Source of the DNA: Saccharum officinarum
Taxonomy: Eukaryota; Streptophyta; Magnoliopsida; Poales; Poaceae
Direction of reading: 5' to 3'
Assembly (NCBI GenBank): GCA_020631735.1
Contig: CM036159.1
Location: 24,299,816-24,363,815, forward strand
Length of the DNA stretch: 64,000 bases
The notes beneath the pieces were generated by a model. That model was not told the origin of the DNA and ran no database searches. It was given only the letters and a program-made list of their open reading frames with translations. Both the position numbers and the translations under genes were made by a program. Each line of letters starts with the position of its first letter. Positions within the stretch are counted from its first letter, which is position 1. Below are positions 40,594 to 53,254 of the stretch, piece after piece.

Positions 40594-43113
40594 TGTAGGG
40601 TCGAGATGGCGGACTAGAGGGGGGGTGAATAGTCCTTTCTAAAATTAATCGCGTCGGCAAACCGAAACAAATGCGGAATTAAAACTATCGGTCTAGCCAA
40701 GACTACACCCCTCTATCTAAGTTCACAAGCACCTCACAAAGATCCTAAATATGTAACTAAGGTGCTTTTCTTAGCAAGAGCTCTCCTAAACAATTCTAGA
40801 GCAAGGTCACACAAACCTATGCACTAGTACTTTAGCAAAGCCGGGGAGCTCCTACACAATTCTAGTAAGCAAAAGCACGAAGCCACCTATGCTCACTAGC
40901 AATGCTCAATAGCAAGGCAACTAATGCCAAACTAGAGAGCGCAAATTACTTAGCTACACAAACTAAGCAATATGACTAACAAGGTTACACAAACCAAATT
41001 AGCCACGCAACGGGAGCTACTTCTATGCTACACAAGCAAGAAGGTAACTAGCTAACTACACAAGCAAACTAGTTACAAGAGCAACTACACAAGCACAAAT
41101 ATATGAATGTAAATACAAGCTTGTGAATCGAAAGCAAACCACCGAGAAGATGTACACAATGTTGACACGGCGGTTTTTCACCGAGGTTCACTTGGTTGCC
41201 ACCAAGCTAGTCCCCGTTGTGGCGATACACCCACTTGATGGATCACGAGCTAATTGACTATCAAGAGTCAAACCCTCAGCGGGTGCCGCACATCCACTCT
41301 CAAGATGAGGATCCTCCAAGCCACGAGCTTTACTAGAGTTGCTCTTCGCGATCCCCGCGGGGTGAGCACAATCCCCCTCACAAATCCTCCTCCGGAGCCA
41401 CGCACAATCTCCACGCGTGCTTCAACGGAGTCGCAAGCCACCAAGCCGTCTAGGAGGTGGCAACCTCCAAGAGTAACAAGCACCACCGGCTTGCAACACG
41501 ATCACCTAGTGCCACTCGATGCAATCCTCTCGATGCAACGCACTAGAATCGCTCTCTCACTCGATCCGATGAACACTATCAAGCATGAGTGAGTTAGAGG
41601 GCTTCCAAGCACTACCACATAAGCCACCAAGGCCAAAGTGTGCTCAGCTGCCGGCCAAGGCCGGCCAAGGCATCTATTTATAACCCCACGGTCAAATAGA
41701 GCCGTTACCCCTTCACTGGGCAGATTTCGGGACGACCGGACGCGCCGGTCGTAACTGACCGAACGCGCTCAGCCGCGTCCGGTCGCCCTGCGACGTCCAC
41801 GTGTCCCTCAAATTTCAAATGCGACTGTTAGATCCTCCAACGGTCACTGCGCGCCAACGGTCAAACGCTATGACTGGACGCGCTGCTCAACCGACCGGAC
41901 GCGCCGGTCGCACAGCACCGCGCGCGCGAAGCAACGACCGGACGCGCTCCTCGCAACGACCGGACGCGCCGATCCGCACAGCATCCGCGCCCGCGAAACA
42001 ACGACCGGACGCGACAGTGCCAGCGTCCGATTAGAGTCCAGTAAGCACCTTCAACGATCGGACGCGTCCGATCATGTGTGACCGGACGCGCCCCGCGTCC
42101 GATCGTCCTCTGCGAACCTCAGATCCTTCTGGGCGCATGACCGGACGCGCCGGTCCCGCGAGTGACCGGACGCGCCGGTTACAAACCCTAACACCCGTGT
42201 CTGCGCAGTACTGACCGGACGCGTCCGGTCATACCATGACCGCGTCCGGTGCAGCGTCCGGTCACCTCTGTGACCTCCGTTCGCCTCCGTTTCTTTTCCG
42301 ACTTCCGGCGCAGTAGAAAATAGACATTTCACTTCTCCAAAAAGCGCCGAATCCCGCCTCGCAAGCTCGGCGGGAGGGAGAGAGGAACCCAAACCCCTCT
42401 CTACCGCTAAAACTTCATCGCCTTCGTAAATGTGCCAACACCAACAAGTGATCACCACCTTGTGCACGTGTGTTAGCATTTTCATAATCATTTTACCGAA
42501 GGAGTTAACCACTCAACTTGCCACGCCACTCGATCCTAGCAACGATGCATAGTTAGATCACATGAGTGGCACTAGATGACCGATATGCAAACAAGTTTGC
42601 CCCTCTTGATAGTACGACCATCTATCCTAAACCCGGTCATAAACTTCTCTACACACCTATGACCGGTGAAATGGAAATGCCCTAGGTTATACCTTTGCCT
42701 TGCGCATTCCACTCCATCTCCTTCGACGTTGATGCAACACATGCACCAACCATATCACAAATGATATGATCCACTTCATATCATCATGTGACCTTGGTCC
42801 ATCGATCTTGACCTCACTTGCTCTTCACCATTGCGTCGGTCCATCGGCGCCAAGTCTTGCTCAAGCTTCACCGCCTCGCGGTCCATCGCTCCAAAGCCTC
42901 CGACTTGCCCTTCACACTTGCAACCGGTCCATCAAGCCAAGCCTCATCTTGATCTTCGCCACCTTGGTCACATGACTCCATGTCATGTCTCATATGCAAT
43001 GAGCTCCTTCATGACACCATCACATGTGGACTAATCTCCTGTGTATCTCACATAACCACATATTAGTCCACCTAAGTTGTCACTCAATTACCAAAACCAA
43101 ACTTGGGCTTTCA
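40594..43113 (-). repeat. 5' LTR of retrotransposon
   Basis: 2520 bp, TGTAGGGTCGAG...GGGCTTTCA. Differences from the other LTR noticed: CGGACTAG for CGGGCTAG near 40614, TGACTGGACG for TGACCGGACG near 41873, and TAGACATTT for TAGGCATTT near 42323. Target duplication CTCGC follows at 43114-43118. Confidence 0.95.
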
Positions 43114-43118
43114 CTCGC

Positions 43119-44004
43119 GCTGGTTTGCAGCTGGCTTGCCCATATATAGAACTACGGGCTTGCTAGCACCCGAACGTTCGAATGGACAGGGCGTCCGAAC
43201 GCCCGCACCTACAGCCGTTGCGCGCACCCACACGGGGTTCCGTGCTGCCCAGAACGTCACCAGCATCGAGAAGAGGAGGATAAGGCGGCAGATGCTAGCC
43301 GGCGCCGGGAGGAGGAGGAGACACCGAGACGAGGCAGCAGAAAGTGAGGATGGAGATGCAACACACGATCTACTTTTGAAACATCCAGATGCAACATTTA
43401 CAACATACATCTAAAGGCATATGAAATATTTGAAACATGTATATGAAACACTTGCAAAACACACGTGAAAAACATTGTAAAACTAAAACATACACAACAT
43501 CCACATAAAACACTTGTAACATATGTGTGAAATATATGCAACATTCGAATAAACACACTTGTAACATGCGTCTGGGAAAAACAGATGAAATATTGGGAGC
43601 AAAAGCTTGCAATATACGTGCACAACTGTTGCAACATATGCAACATCAAAATCCACTTTTGCATCATCCATATGATGCAGCAGTTTTGCAACAAAATCCA
43701 CTTTTGCAACATCAGTATCGTTTTAAGTACCCAGTGTAACAGTTTTTACTCTATATTCATACTCTAAAGTTTTAGAGTATGGTTTTAGAGTACCACTGCG
43801 GGCAGTCTATGCTTCAGTCCCGGTCCGCACGCTCCATTGGCCTTGACCGGGAAGTCTACCCTACCCTCCCTCTCAACTGTGGGTCGTGACTCATGACACG
43901 GCCCCTCGATTATGAATATCTGATTCTACGCGCCGCACCGTTCCTTTCTACTGTATCGACCGGCCTCTGTAGCGCGCGGAGGTGTTGCAGAAATCAAGAC
44001 TTCA
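43119..44004. other. Non-coding, with GCAACAT-rich repeats
   Basis: From about 43380 to 43720 short words (GCAACAT, ACTTGTAACATA, ACACTTGCAA) recur on a roughly 30-60 bp rhythm, a look common in unclassified grass TEs. Apparent frames of 60-104 codons here are Cys/Tyr/Val-rich repeats, not genes. Confidence 0.5.
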
Positions 44005-44230
44005 GGGTGTGTTTAGTTCGTGAAAATTTTTGGCTTTAGATACTGTAGCACTTTCGTTTGTATTTATCAATTAGTGTTCAATCATAAACTAATTAGACTC
44101 AAAAGATTTGTCTCGTGGTTTTTTATCAAACTGTGTAATTAATTTTTTGTCTATATTTATTGCTCTATACATGTGTCCAAACATTCGATGTGACGGGAAA
44201 TCTTGTAATTTTTTTTTTGAAAACCTGGCC
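44005..44230. mobile_element. Tourist-like MITE
   Basis: Starts GGGTGTGTTTAGTTCG and ends AAACCTGGCC, with a TCA target duplication (44002-44004, 44231-44233). Confidence 0.82.
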
Positions 44231-44746
44231 TCAGACTGCCACATTCCGTGACTGTGTTACAGTAGCGGTAGCAGTAGCTGGTAGACAAACTCCCCATGGA
44301 GAAAACGAGCGGTATTCACATACCGTTACTGTTGCGGTCCGTAGACTGTACGTCTGTACCAGCCTGCGTGCCTCAAAATGTAGAGATCTCGGTATTCACA
44401 TACAGTATCAGCCTGCCGCCCTCATAAAAAGAAACAAATGTTTTATTGGGGTTTCTTCTGAACCCAGCTACACAGACGCGTCAACGGTTCAGTTTCTTTC
44501 CCGGGTGCCCAGTACGCGGTACATTTTCCGGACCAAAGCGCTGTTCTGGACGAGGGCGCACTCCGAACAATCTTTACCAATACTCGAGACAGCCAGCCAC
44601 CTACAGTACTACAATGAACGGCTACGGGCTACGGCTAAAATCTCTCTCAATCTATCTGCCTGTCTATACATAAGTTTACATACATTACATATGCCGCACT
44701 TTCTAACACATGGAGGGAACTATAAACAGTGGGCGCAAGGCCAGCC

Positions 44747-47700
44747 TCATTGTTCCTCATGTACGTCTGTCTCGTCGTATATCTCCTCCTGCGTCAACAA
44801 AAACGAAAAAGAGAAGAATCACTGTACAATAAATGTTGCGAAATGATACCTTGTAGGACAACAGTTGCGGTGCTCAAGCCATATATGCGCACAAGATAGG
44901 ACCTTTTGAGCCTCCACATATTTACAAGGATTAAGTTACCCGGTTTTAGAGTAGCTGGGTGTCAAATTTAGACAAAGGCAAAGAGTTGAGGGGTTAAAGA
45001 TGGACTTAATCCTGTTTATAATGAGGACGTGTATGTAGCTGTTTCTAAGTATCCCTCAACTTACTTTACTGAATTTTGTAATATCTTCATAGTTTCCACA
45101 AATAAAATAATCACCATAGAATTTCTAACAACAAAAATAATCACCATAATTTCGTAACACAACTACGATAAAAAGTTCATCTGGTTTGAATGTGCTATCG
45201 GTAGGCAAGCATTATAGACAACAAAACAGTTTACTCGACAGCCTAAATAAACCTTAGAAATTTGCAGACCACTAACCTGCAGAAGCTCCTCAATGACGTC
45301 CTCCATGGTTATGATTCCAACAGCCTCTTCATCTTCCCTCAGCGTGGGCAAGGGCTCTTTATGGACCTGCAGAACGTCTGCTTGATCTTTGGACCATTTT
45401 TTAGGCCTATTTCCTCTATTTGATGCGTTCTGAGTGTTTGGGTAGCTCTTCCATCTTTGCAGCGGTGGTGGAAGGTTCTTCACGACCTTTTCGCTGTTCT
45501 TATCATCAATAGCAATGGACACCTCTTTGTTCCACACCCAAAGAGAAGAAAGCAAAGAGAGCAAGATAATATGATAACGTGCATAACAGATGTGAGTTAC
45601 TAAGGATGACTAATAAGGTGTAACAATTGCATGAGCTCACCGAAAGTTCCACCATCATTGGCAGCTTGTTCAGCTGGTGGGTAACTTTGATTGTTTTTCC
45701 TTATGACCACAGCCATGTGGCTGTGACCTTTCTGAAATTCGTTTAGGATGTCATAGAGGGGCATATCTTCTAGAACACTGAAATCCAGCAAGGGGCACAT
45801 GTGTTAGCTAAATATATATTAGGTCTTCCCTATAGTAATATGTTCACAATATGATGATCAAACTAGAAGGCTCCAACATTCGAATTGCTGAAGAAATAAA
45901 CTATTCACTTTCCTATATCCAAATTTGAACTTGATGTGTTTAGTATACGAGTTTGAGAGCCATGACTTGTACAATAACCGAACTATAAGCCACTTGTACG
46001 CTAACCTAATTATACATGTCATATATATGAATGTTCTCCCAACAATGCCCCAATAGTGAAAACAACAAACTAGCTGAAAGCCAGAAACCGCACTACACAC
46101 TAGTTATTTAGGACCCACCCATCCTATAGCGATGTTCATGACTGGTATAAATAGGTTCTCTTGTGGAGCATCAAGGATACTTGTGATAGGTCATTCTTTG
46201 TATTTCCAGTAACACTGATACATATGGAAACAGAGTTATATAGTTCACTACAGAAACCACCTAAAACCGTTAGATGGAAAGAACTTTCATATATTACCAA
46301 GGAATTTTGCGGATAGTTACACTTTTTATAGGAACCTCATCATCAGCATTAACCGATAATAAATTCTTCACCTGAAAATCCATAAAGATAAATGCAATAC
46401 AGTTATAATATCCATAAAGGTTACCAAAACAGAAATTTCTATACTCAAAAGTCATAGCCACTAATATTAACACACGTGCAACACATCCCACATTTTTATA
46501 TTGTATTAGTCGATCATAGAAGAGAGACTACAAAAAACTCAGCAATTCTCACCAATGTCACACATGCCATTGTTGATAGCATTGCTTCATATTAAATCAA
46601 TTTACACATTCACATGTTTCAGCCTTTACTAAATCACAGCTACACCAGCCTTGAGCATAATATCTAAGAGTAGCTACGTGAACAGGAGGTAAGTTTGAAG
46701 TACTTCTTCCTTAACAAAATAATAAAGTATGTTATGTGTGTCCAGCTTAATAAATCAATCTTCCACAAATTTCTATCTTGATTAAAAATACAAGTGCAAA
46801 CAATTTATTAAACCAACACTACATACATGAACTGTTTGCTGTCCCTGTTCACCCGGCTTATAATCCGTACTTTTCAGCTTGTTTTTTCAGCCGGAACAGT
46901 ATTTTTCTCTTACAACAAATCAGCCAACAGTGTTTTTCAGCCGGCTTATCAGCACAACCGAACGGAGCCTAAGGATTGACAATGGCAACTCTTTTGGGCT
47001 TAGTTCCCCTGCCATTTACCTGAATCTCTTCTGAACTTAATTTTGAATGTTCTATTTGGCTAGTAATTGGTAATCCTTACCACTGTGGAGAATCCTATTC
47101 TACGCAAAGATCTTTCTTCAACAAGGACAGACAACTGAAGGATAGATGGAAAATGCTAGAAATTTCCAAATTTTCCTGAAAAATGCATAGCATATTTTAA
47201 TAGCAGGGCATTACCAATATCAATCCAATAATATTTGTTTTCTTTTCATAATAAACAGGAACTCTGCTATGCCCTTTCTCAAGTACCTCTTGCATCAGAT
47301 TCCTGTGTGAAAGAGACAATGGCACAGTTTGTTAACAACAATTCTGCATAACTGCAGCATGCTGTTCAAGTCCTAGAATGAGATATGATGTATTACCTGT
47401 CTAGTTTTGCATTTATATCAATTGCAAATGTTTGACACAAGGGTGTCATAGCATCTTTAGCTTTCTTTTCAGTCAGTTCAAGAGCTCCAGCTATTATGGT
47501 AGTTTCATCATGTGTTAATTCTCCACCTTTGCCAGCCTGTTTCAGTTACAAACAAGTAACATAGCTAAGATAACATAAACTTTCATACACGTGCAAACTT
47601 TCATGCCTCACAAAATCTATGCCATGACATCCTTGCTAAATGTGTCTGGATAGAATAAATGTAACACATCTATTAAGTCGATCAGCTGCATTCGAGTGTC

Positions 47701-50248
47701 TAAGATATATGCCCAAACCAGTAAAAAGATGTTTATAGCATATAACTTTGTTCGATATTCCAAGTAGGCATCATTTATTGTGTTCCATTGAACACACATC
47801 CACACCAGCAAATCATCCACAGATCCACTAATGACTCTCAAAACGAAATTATATTGTATTATCCGATTTGAAAGCCTAAACATCGAGCTCACATAACCGT
47901 ATGGTAGTGGTCTAAATATATTGTCATCTTATGCCTTTGGTTTTCACAAAACCCCTGCTTGTTCCAGTACCCTTCAGCCACTCTTCTCCTAAGCATTGGA
48001 CTCACTAAATTACATACCTTGTTGCATCCTTATTGTTGACACAGATAAGGCTGCAAAATTATTGCTAAACTTTGACAAATGAAGTAGAAAGGTAACAAAT
48101 TATGATAAGATGTATAATCTAACTTGACAACCATCATAAGTTGGCTGTGATGAGTTGGAATAGCTCAATATCCTCCCTGCTTAAACATGCAATCAGCTAT
48201 GGAAGACTTCACGGATCCATTTGAAGAAGACTTATTTGCCAATACCAAGCATACAATTCTGTTCTTATACGAGATGCTTGAATCAAGCAACCAAGCTTTA
48301 AACTAACACAGCACACAATATTTTCCTGCAATACCTTCTAAAGTACGAATGTGCTATGTAGAGACTGTGGTTAGCCAATGCCCATGTGATTGTTTCCTAG
48401 CGGGAGCATACAGAGATCGTGCCGAAAGCTACAGATAGATAGAAACACAAATACACTATGGGCAAGGCCAAGATCAGTCTAGATTCACAGCAAAGGAACA
48501 TTTGCATGATAGACTTGCTACTTAGGAGACAACATAATTGGTATACCTCGTTCCCATGCATAGTGACAAGTGTCTTTAGTTCAGCTCTACGGAAGAGAGC
48601 TGTCTGACCATGACCCAGCAAATAGTCCAATAGCTGAAACAGAGGAAATTTTCAGTCCACATTATATATTGGAGAACTCGTCAAGTATTGCTAATACACT
48701 ATCAGGGAGTATGCCTGTTACCTTGCTTATAGGATAGGCAATAGGAAAGCAGATCCAAACAAGCACACGAACTAATGGAGCAACTGAAGCACCAATAGCC
48801 AGCCCATAATGTGAGCAGATGGACTGTGGTAAGATCTGTTCATACCAAAATATTAGCGCATGATACCAAACTCAACACGAAGCTGAGCATCCGTAAGTGA
48901 AAATTGGATGATTCACCTCACCAAACAGCAGAATCAGTGTCACTGATATCAAAATCGCACCCCAAGCAGTCACCAAGCTATCAAGGAATATGGGCAAAGC
49001 CTATTCACAGACAAGCATATCATCACAACTTATTTATAGTGGGGTTTCAAACTTTTGTAATCCAAGAGTCACTGGAAGAATAGAGCAGCACCTCCATGGC
49101 GCCAGCATTGCAGATTAGAAGAGTGCATAGCAGAAGGTGCTGGTTCTTCACAACAGGTAAAATCTTAGCTGCAACAAAGAAACATAGTGTCATACTGTCA
49201 GTACTGCTGAAAAAAGGCATCCAAGGCAATAATTTGCATTAAATATTTCCTGCAGTTTAATAGAAATTTAATGCTTTTGAATCAGATTCTGCAAATAATA
49301 TATATCCTAGGAGTCATCTCCAACCATTTCAATGTGGCCAAATCCCACGGATATGAAACAAACCTAACTGAAGACACATTTTGCTTTCTACTAAAAACCA
49401 CAACCTCGCACATCATTTCCTGACAATATACTGTAAGTCTCAATTGAGAAGAAGAACAGGAAGACTTCTCTGCTCTTTTCAATGGCTCTTCTTATATGTA
49501 TAGTAGTATATAATAAAAAGGAAACCCCAAAGTTTGTGTCTAGATTTGGTTTGGTTTATATGTAAAAAAGAAACCCCAATGTCTAGTGAAGCCAAAGCCA
49601 AAGCCCAAAGGCAGTGCAGCATTTTCATTATGTTTAGAGAAACTCAGAACCCACTGCCAGGTGATCAATACAGTCATATCCCATTCACATTTCACAGGCG
49701 ACCAAGCCCAGAAACACGAAGCAACCAGGGTTTCCAGATACTCCTGGTCAACAATACGGCGAAACAGCCTATCAGTTCAAATGTCCGATACTCCTGATCA
49801 ATCTTTAGTTTCACCATCCACCGATTCTCAAAGCAAAACGCATATCCTACTACTCATGAATCGAACTGGCACCCTTCCACCCTGGAGCTGCTCGACGAAA
49901 TGCCAAGCCAACTCGTGTACCAGCCCCAGCGAAATCAGACCAACCGCACATCCAAATCAGGCAGCGCACACGCCCCCGCGCAACATGACGACCTCGCATC
50001 TATACGCGAGAGAAGAGAAGGGGCCCGGAGCGCCCGCGAAACACGGGTGGCGACGGTAGGAATAGGGTACCTGCGTGCTTGCGGTCTTGCTCGGTGCCGG
50101 ACTTGGCGAGCACCTCGAGATCGACGAGGCTAAGGGACATGAGGCCCAGGGTGAGGCCCGACATGAGGCCCGCGAAGAGCACGAGCACAACGATGATGAC
50201 GATGTGCTCGAAGAAGGCCGCCGAGCAGCAGTGGTACTCCACCGCCAT
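44747..50248 (-). CDS. DUF21 and CBS-pair membrane protein (CNNM/CorC-like)
   Basis: Exons (minus): 50071-50248, 49092-49168, 48917-49000, 48722-48835, 48547-48633, 47397-47536, 47215-47302, 46298-46371, 45641-45777, 45277-45524, 44747-44788. All junctions are GT-AG and phases agree, giving 1269 nt and 422 aa. The first ATG with good continuity is [13 protein letters not shown]. Exons 1-5 encode the DUF21 transmembrane domain ([52 protein letters not shown]). Exons 6-10 encode the CBS pair ([74 protein letters not shown]). The last exon adds only [13 protein letters not shown]. Relatives include plant CBSDUF proteins, animal CNNM and bacterial CorC, linked to Mg handling. The cargo here is not known. 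The 44231-44746 stretch is the likely 3' UTR. Confidence 0.93.
46840..46972. mobile_element. Short palindromic hAT-like MITE in CBSDUF intron 7
   Basis: CCCTGTTCACCCGGCTTATA at the left and GGCTTATCAGCACAACCGAA then CGGAGCC at the right, with internal TTCAGCCGG and CAACAAATCAGCC, match the family at 9832. The inverted termini are imperfect. Confidence 0.6.
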
Positions 50249-50260
50249 CCACCTCCGCCG

Positions 50261-50380
50261 CCGGCTCCTCTCTCCCCTCCTCCTGCTGCTTGACGACGAA
50301 AGCCACCACCACCACCACCACCGGCTCCTCTCTCCCCTCCTCCTGCTGCTTGACGACGAAAGCCACCACCACCACCAGAA
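50261..50380. repeat. 60-bp tandem duplication in CBSDUF leader
   Basis: CCGGCTCCTCTCTCCCCTCC starts at 50261 and again at 50321, each followed by CTGCTGCTTGACGACGAAAG and a CCA run. It lies 13 bases upstream of the start codon, so it doubles part of the 5' UTR. Confidence 0.9.
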
Positions 50381-50632
50381 GCTTCGCCCCCGCTCGTCCC
50401 GCGAGCTCGCCTCGCCCCACCACCACCAGCGTCGCGAGCGATTCCGCAGTTGCCTCCCTTCTTTATTTAGGAGCGTGGGCGTGGGCGGGCGTGTATCAAC
50501 AACTGCGCAGTGATCTTGTAAAAAAAAAAAACTGCACAGTGACGCGTGGCCGCCGGAGGCCACGCGACGGGACGGGTGGGCCCGACGAGGTGCTGACATG
50601 TGGGCCAGGTAGGCGCCCCGCTGGCCCACTTG

Positions 50633-50873
50633 GGCTGTGTTCACTTCCCATGCGAACCCAAAATATTTCTTCTTCCATCCATCGCATCAAATATTTAGAC
50701 ACATGCATAGAGTATTAAATATAGATAAAAAATAACTAATTGTACAGTTTATCTGTAAATGTCAAGATGAATCTTTTGAGACTAGTTACTTCATGATTGG
50801 ATAATATTTGTCAAATAACAACAAAACGTGCTACATAAACTTTTCACCTACTTTTCACCGACTAAACACACTC
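50633..50873. mobile_element. Tourist-like MITE
   Basis: Starts GGCTGTGTTCACTTCC and ends GACTAAACACACTC, with a TTG target duplication (50630-50632, 50874-50876). It lies about 390 bp upstream of the CBSDUF start codon, in the likely promoter. Confidence 0.82.
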
Positions 50874-50876
50874 TTG

Positions 50877-52164
50877 ATCGGATTAGTAGTGGTCCTGATT
50901 CGCGGCAGTACAAATTCGTCTTGCCGGACGCGGGTCCGTCGTAGGGATGGGCCCAAGGGTGCAGCGACAAGAGGTGAGGCTAATTATTCCCTAATTATTA
51001 TTTTGGTTTAGCCCTTCGTGACAACCGACAAACTGACACGGGTTTTTGCGGGGGCTGTCGGCATTTATAACGGCTCTTCCGTGTATGAACAGGTAGTGGC
51101 GTCTGACGTCGCCTCCCTTTAGATCATGGTCAAAGGTATACCACCGGCTTAAGCATATTCGGCAGGAAATAATACTTGCACATATCTCACGTCAGATTAA
51201 TATAAGAAGTCACCGCGTTTCAAGTTCTATTTTATATAAGGACCTTGTATTCAATAATTTAGCAACATGATATGAAAATGGAACAGATTTCCCCCACTTG
51301 AATGATATACTCAGTAAGGTCGTAATTTGCAAGCAAGGGGAGGCAAAGCCCCTATGATGAAGAACTGACTGGCTTTAGCTATGACCTTTAGCTGCGCATA
51401 ACACGTCGCCTAATAATGTAACATTAAACATTACTACTCCGTAAGTAGTAGTTAAAGTTGTGGTTGCTTTATTCGATATACGACTTTGTGGCTGCAGGAA
51501 GTCTCTCGAACTCTAATGCAAAGTAGGTGGGGGCACCGAGCACGTCATCAGGTCAGGATAAGCAGCTGCCTCATGCTTGCATGCCGGGCGCGTGTAAAGC
51601 CGGTGCTTCACGGGTCGTGGACGAAGCGCCGCGTCGGCCAGCAGGATGTCACTTAACATATTTTGCTTACGTGGCAAATAAATAATTACGTATCCGGCAT
51701 ATATGACCCAATTTTTTGCCATGATTTTTAACACTACTCCGGGCAAGTAACTAAAGCCCAGGCTAACAAAATCCTACGTCTGGGATCATTGCCCGGGCCA
51801 GGCAGATTTTCAATCCTTGAAGCAAATTAAACAACTTCTAAAGAAGCCGAGTTGTGCCGTACTTAGGTTAGGTCAAAATTACAGCCTCATGCCTACCCAT
51901 TTTTTTTTTACCTGGTCCGTCCATCTGAGATCTGGCCATGCATCTACATCGGTGGAAAATAACACTGTTAAACCCTAAAATAAATAAATTCGAGCAGTTG
52001 TGCTAAATCGTCGGTGATCTAATCTCGGATGGGCAGCTTCACTGTAAGAGACTAAATTTCAGTTGCAGCTTACAGAATGAGTCTCTTACAGTGTCTAGGT
52101 TTTCTACGGCCAACTAATAATATAATATAATAGAAGAATAATTCTAGAGGACGATGGACGACCC
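50877..52164. other. No gene seen
   Basis: Mixed-composition intergenic DNA with no frame that resembles a protein. Confidence 0.55.
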
Positions 52165-52290
52165 TGCTTGTTTGTCTTATAATCTGTATTTTTCAATTTG
52201 TTTTTAGTTAGAATAGTATTTTTCTCTCACAACAAATCAGCGAACACCACTTTCAACCATGGTTTTTCAGCGAAATGAACGGGCTCGGAG
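52165..52290. mobile_element. Short palindromic hAT-like MITE (diverged)
   Basis: TGCTTGTTTGTCTTATAATC, internal TTCTCTCACAACAAATCAGC and the right end TTTTTCAGCGAAATGAACGG are related to the elements at 9832 and 46840. Ends are diverged. Confidence 0.55.
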
Positions 52291-52981
52291 ATGGACGTAC
52301 TAAAAAAAAAGGAAACAGTTATGGTTCACCAAATTAAAGCATCGCGATTTAGACTTGTAACTGCACGCTACGACGCTACCCATGTTTGTGTATAAACTTT
52401 CTGAAGGTTGAAAATGATAGCTCGGATAAAATTGTTACAATCAGTCAATTGTGGACTGGCACGGTGTGGTGTGGCACATGCATGCTTTTGTTCAAGACAG
52501 TGACATGAGCTGATGAGAAAAGTAAAACCTTCGATGGGCCTATACAATTTGACTTCTGACAAGCCACAAACAACGTGACATGCTAGCAGTAGTATGGTGC
52601 TTGTGTGGGTGACCGACATATGAACAAACCGAGCTAGGTACTGTAGCACCAGTTTGAGCTAGGGGGCTGCAGCACCGGACCAGCCCAACTAAGCTCCGTG
52701 TACCCCTTTAATCCAGCCCAAAAATGTCTATTGCAACACTAATCACTAGTAGGCCCTCTTTGATAGGACTTGGGTTTCTCTAAAGAAGTTAGAAAAAAAA
52801 CTGGTGGTTTCGGCTTCTATCCTCAAAATGACTTTAACTTTACTGTTTTTATTTTTATTTTTAGCTTCAGAAGCCATTCTTCTGTGCACTCGTGTGATAC
52901 GAGTTTTTAAAATTTAATGCGTATGAAGAACCCTGCACAGAGAACACGTCCCATGTTTCCAGGAATCCCAGCCCACATCGG
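52291..52981. other. No gene seen
   Basis: Intergenic DNA; a 93-codon minus frame (52368-52649) has no recognisable domain. Confidence 0.5.
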
Positions 52982-53254
52982 GCCTGGTTTAGATGCCCGA
53001 TTCGGGGCATCCGAATCCACTGTATTACACTGCGTAGCACTGTAGCAATTTTGTTTTTATTTTGTAATAATTGTCTAAACATTGATTAATTAGGCTCAAA
53101 ATGTTCGTCTCGCAAAGTACAATAAAACTGTATAATTAATTTTTGATTTCATATACATTTAGCACTCCATGCATGTACTGATATTTTGATGTGATGGAGA
53201 ATCTTCTTTTTACATAGTAGAATATGAGGGTGAATTTAGGCATCTAAACAAGGC
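52982..53254. mobile_element. Tourist-like MITE
   Basis: Ends GCCTGGTTTAGATGCC and GGCATCTAAACAAGGC, with a CGG target duplication (52979-52981, 53255-53257). Confidence 0.85.

Larger units (their letters stand above)
32710..43113 (-). mobile_element. Complete, young, non-autonomous copia-like LTR retrotransposon
   Basis: 10.4 kb, with two 2520-bp LTRs and a 5-bp target duplication CTCGC. A primer-binding site for initiator tRNA-Met lies next to the right LTR and a polypurine tract next to the left LTR, so the element reads right to left. The only coding seen is a gag-like frame after the PBS. I find no protease, integrase, reverse transcriptase or RNase H in the 3.3 kb that follows. It would need another element's enzymes to move. 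Near-identical LTRs mean it moved recently. The gag style (IWAYLNEKYG, then CCHC knuckles, then LVWVPSKSG at the end) points to Ty1-copia of the SIRE/Maximus type. Confidence 0.92.

Noticed and set aside
43370..43712. Minus-strand frames of 72-104 codons rich in Cys and Tyr
   Set aside because: Translations of a GCAACAT-type repeat, repetitive in all frames.
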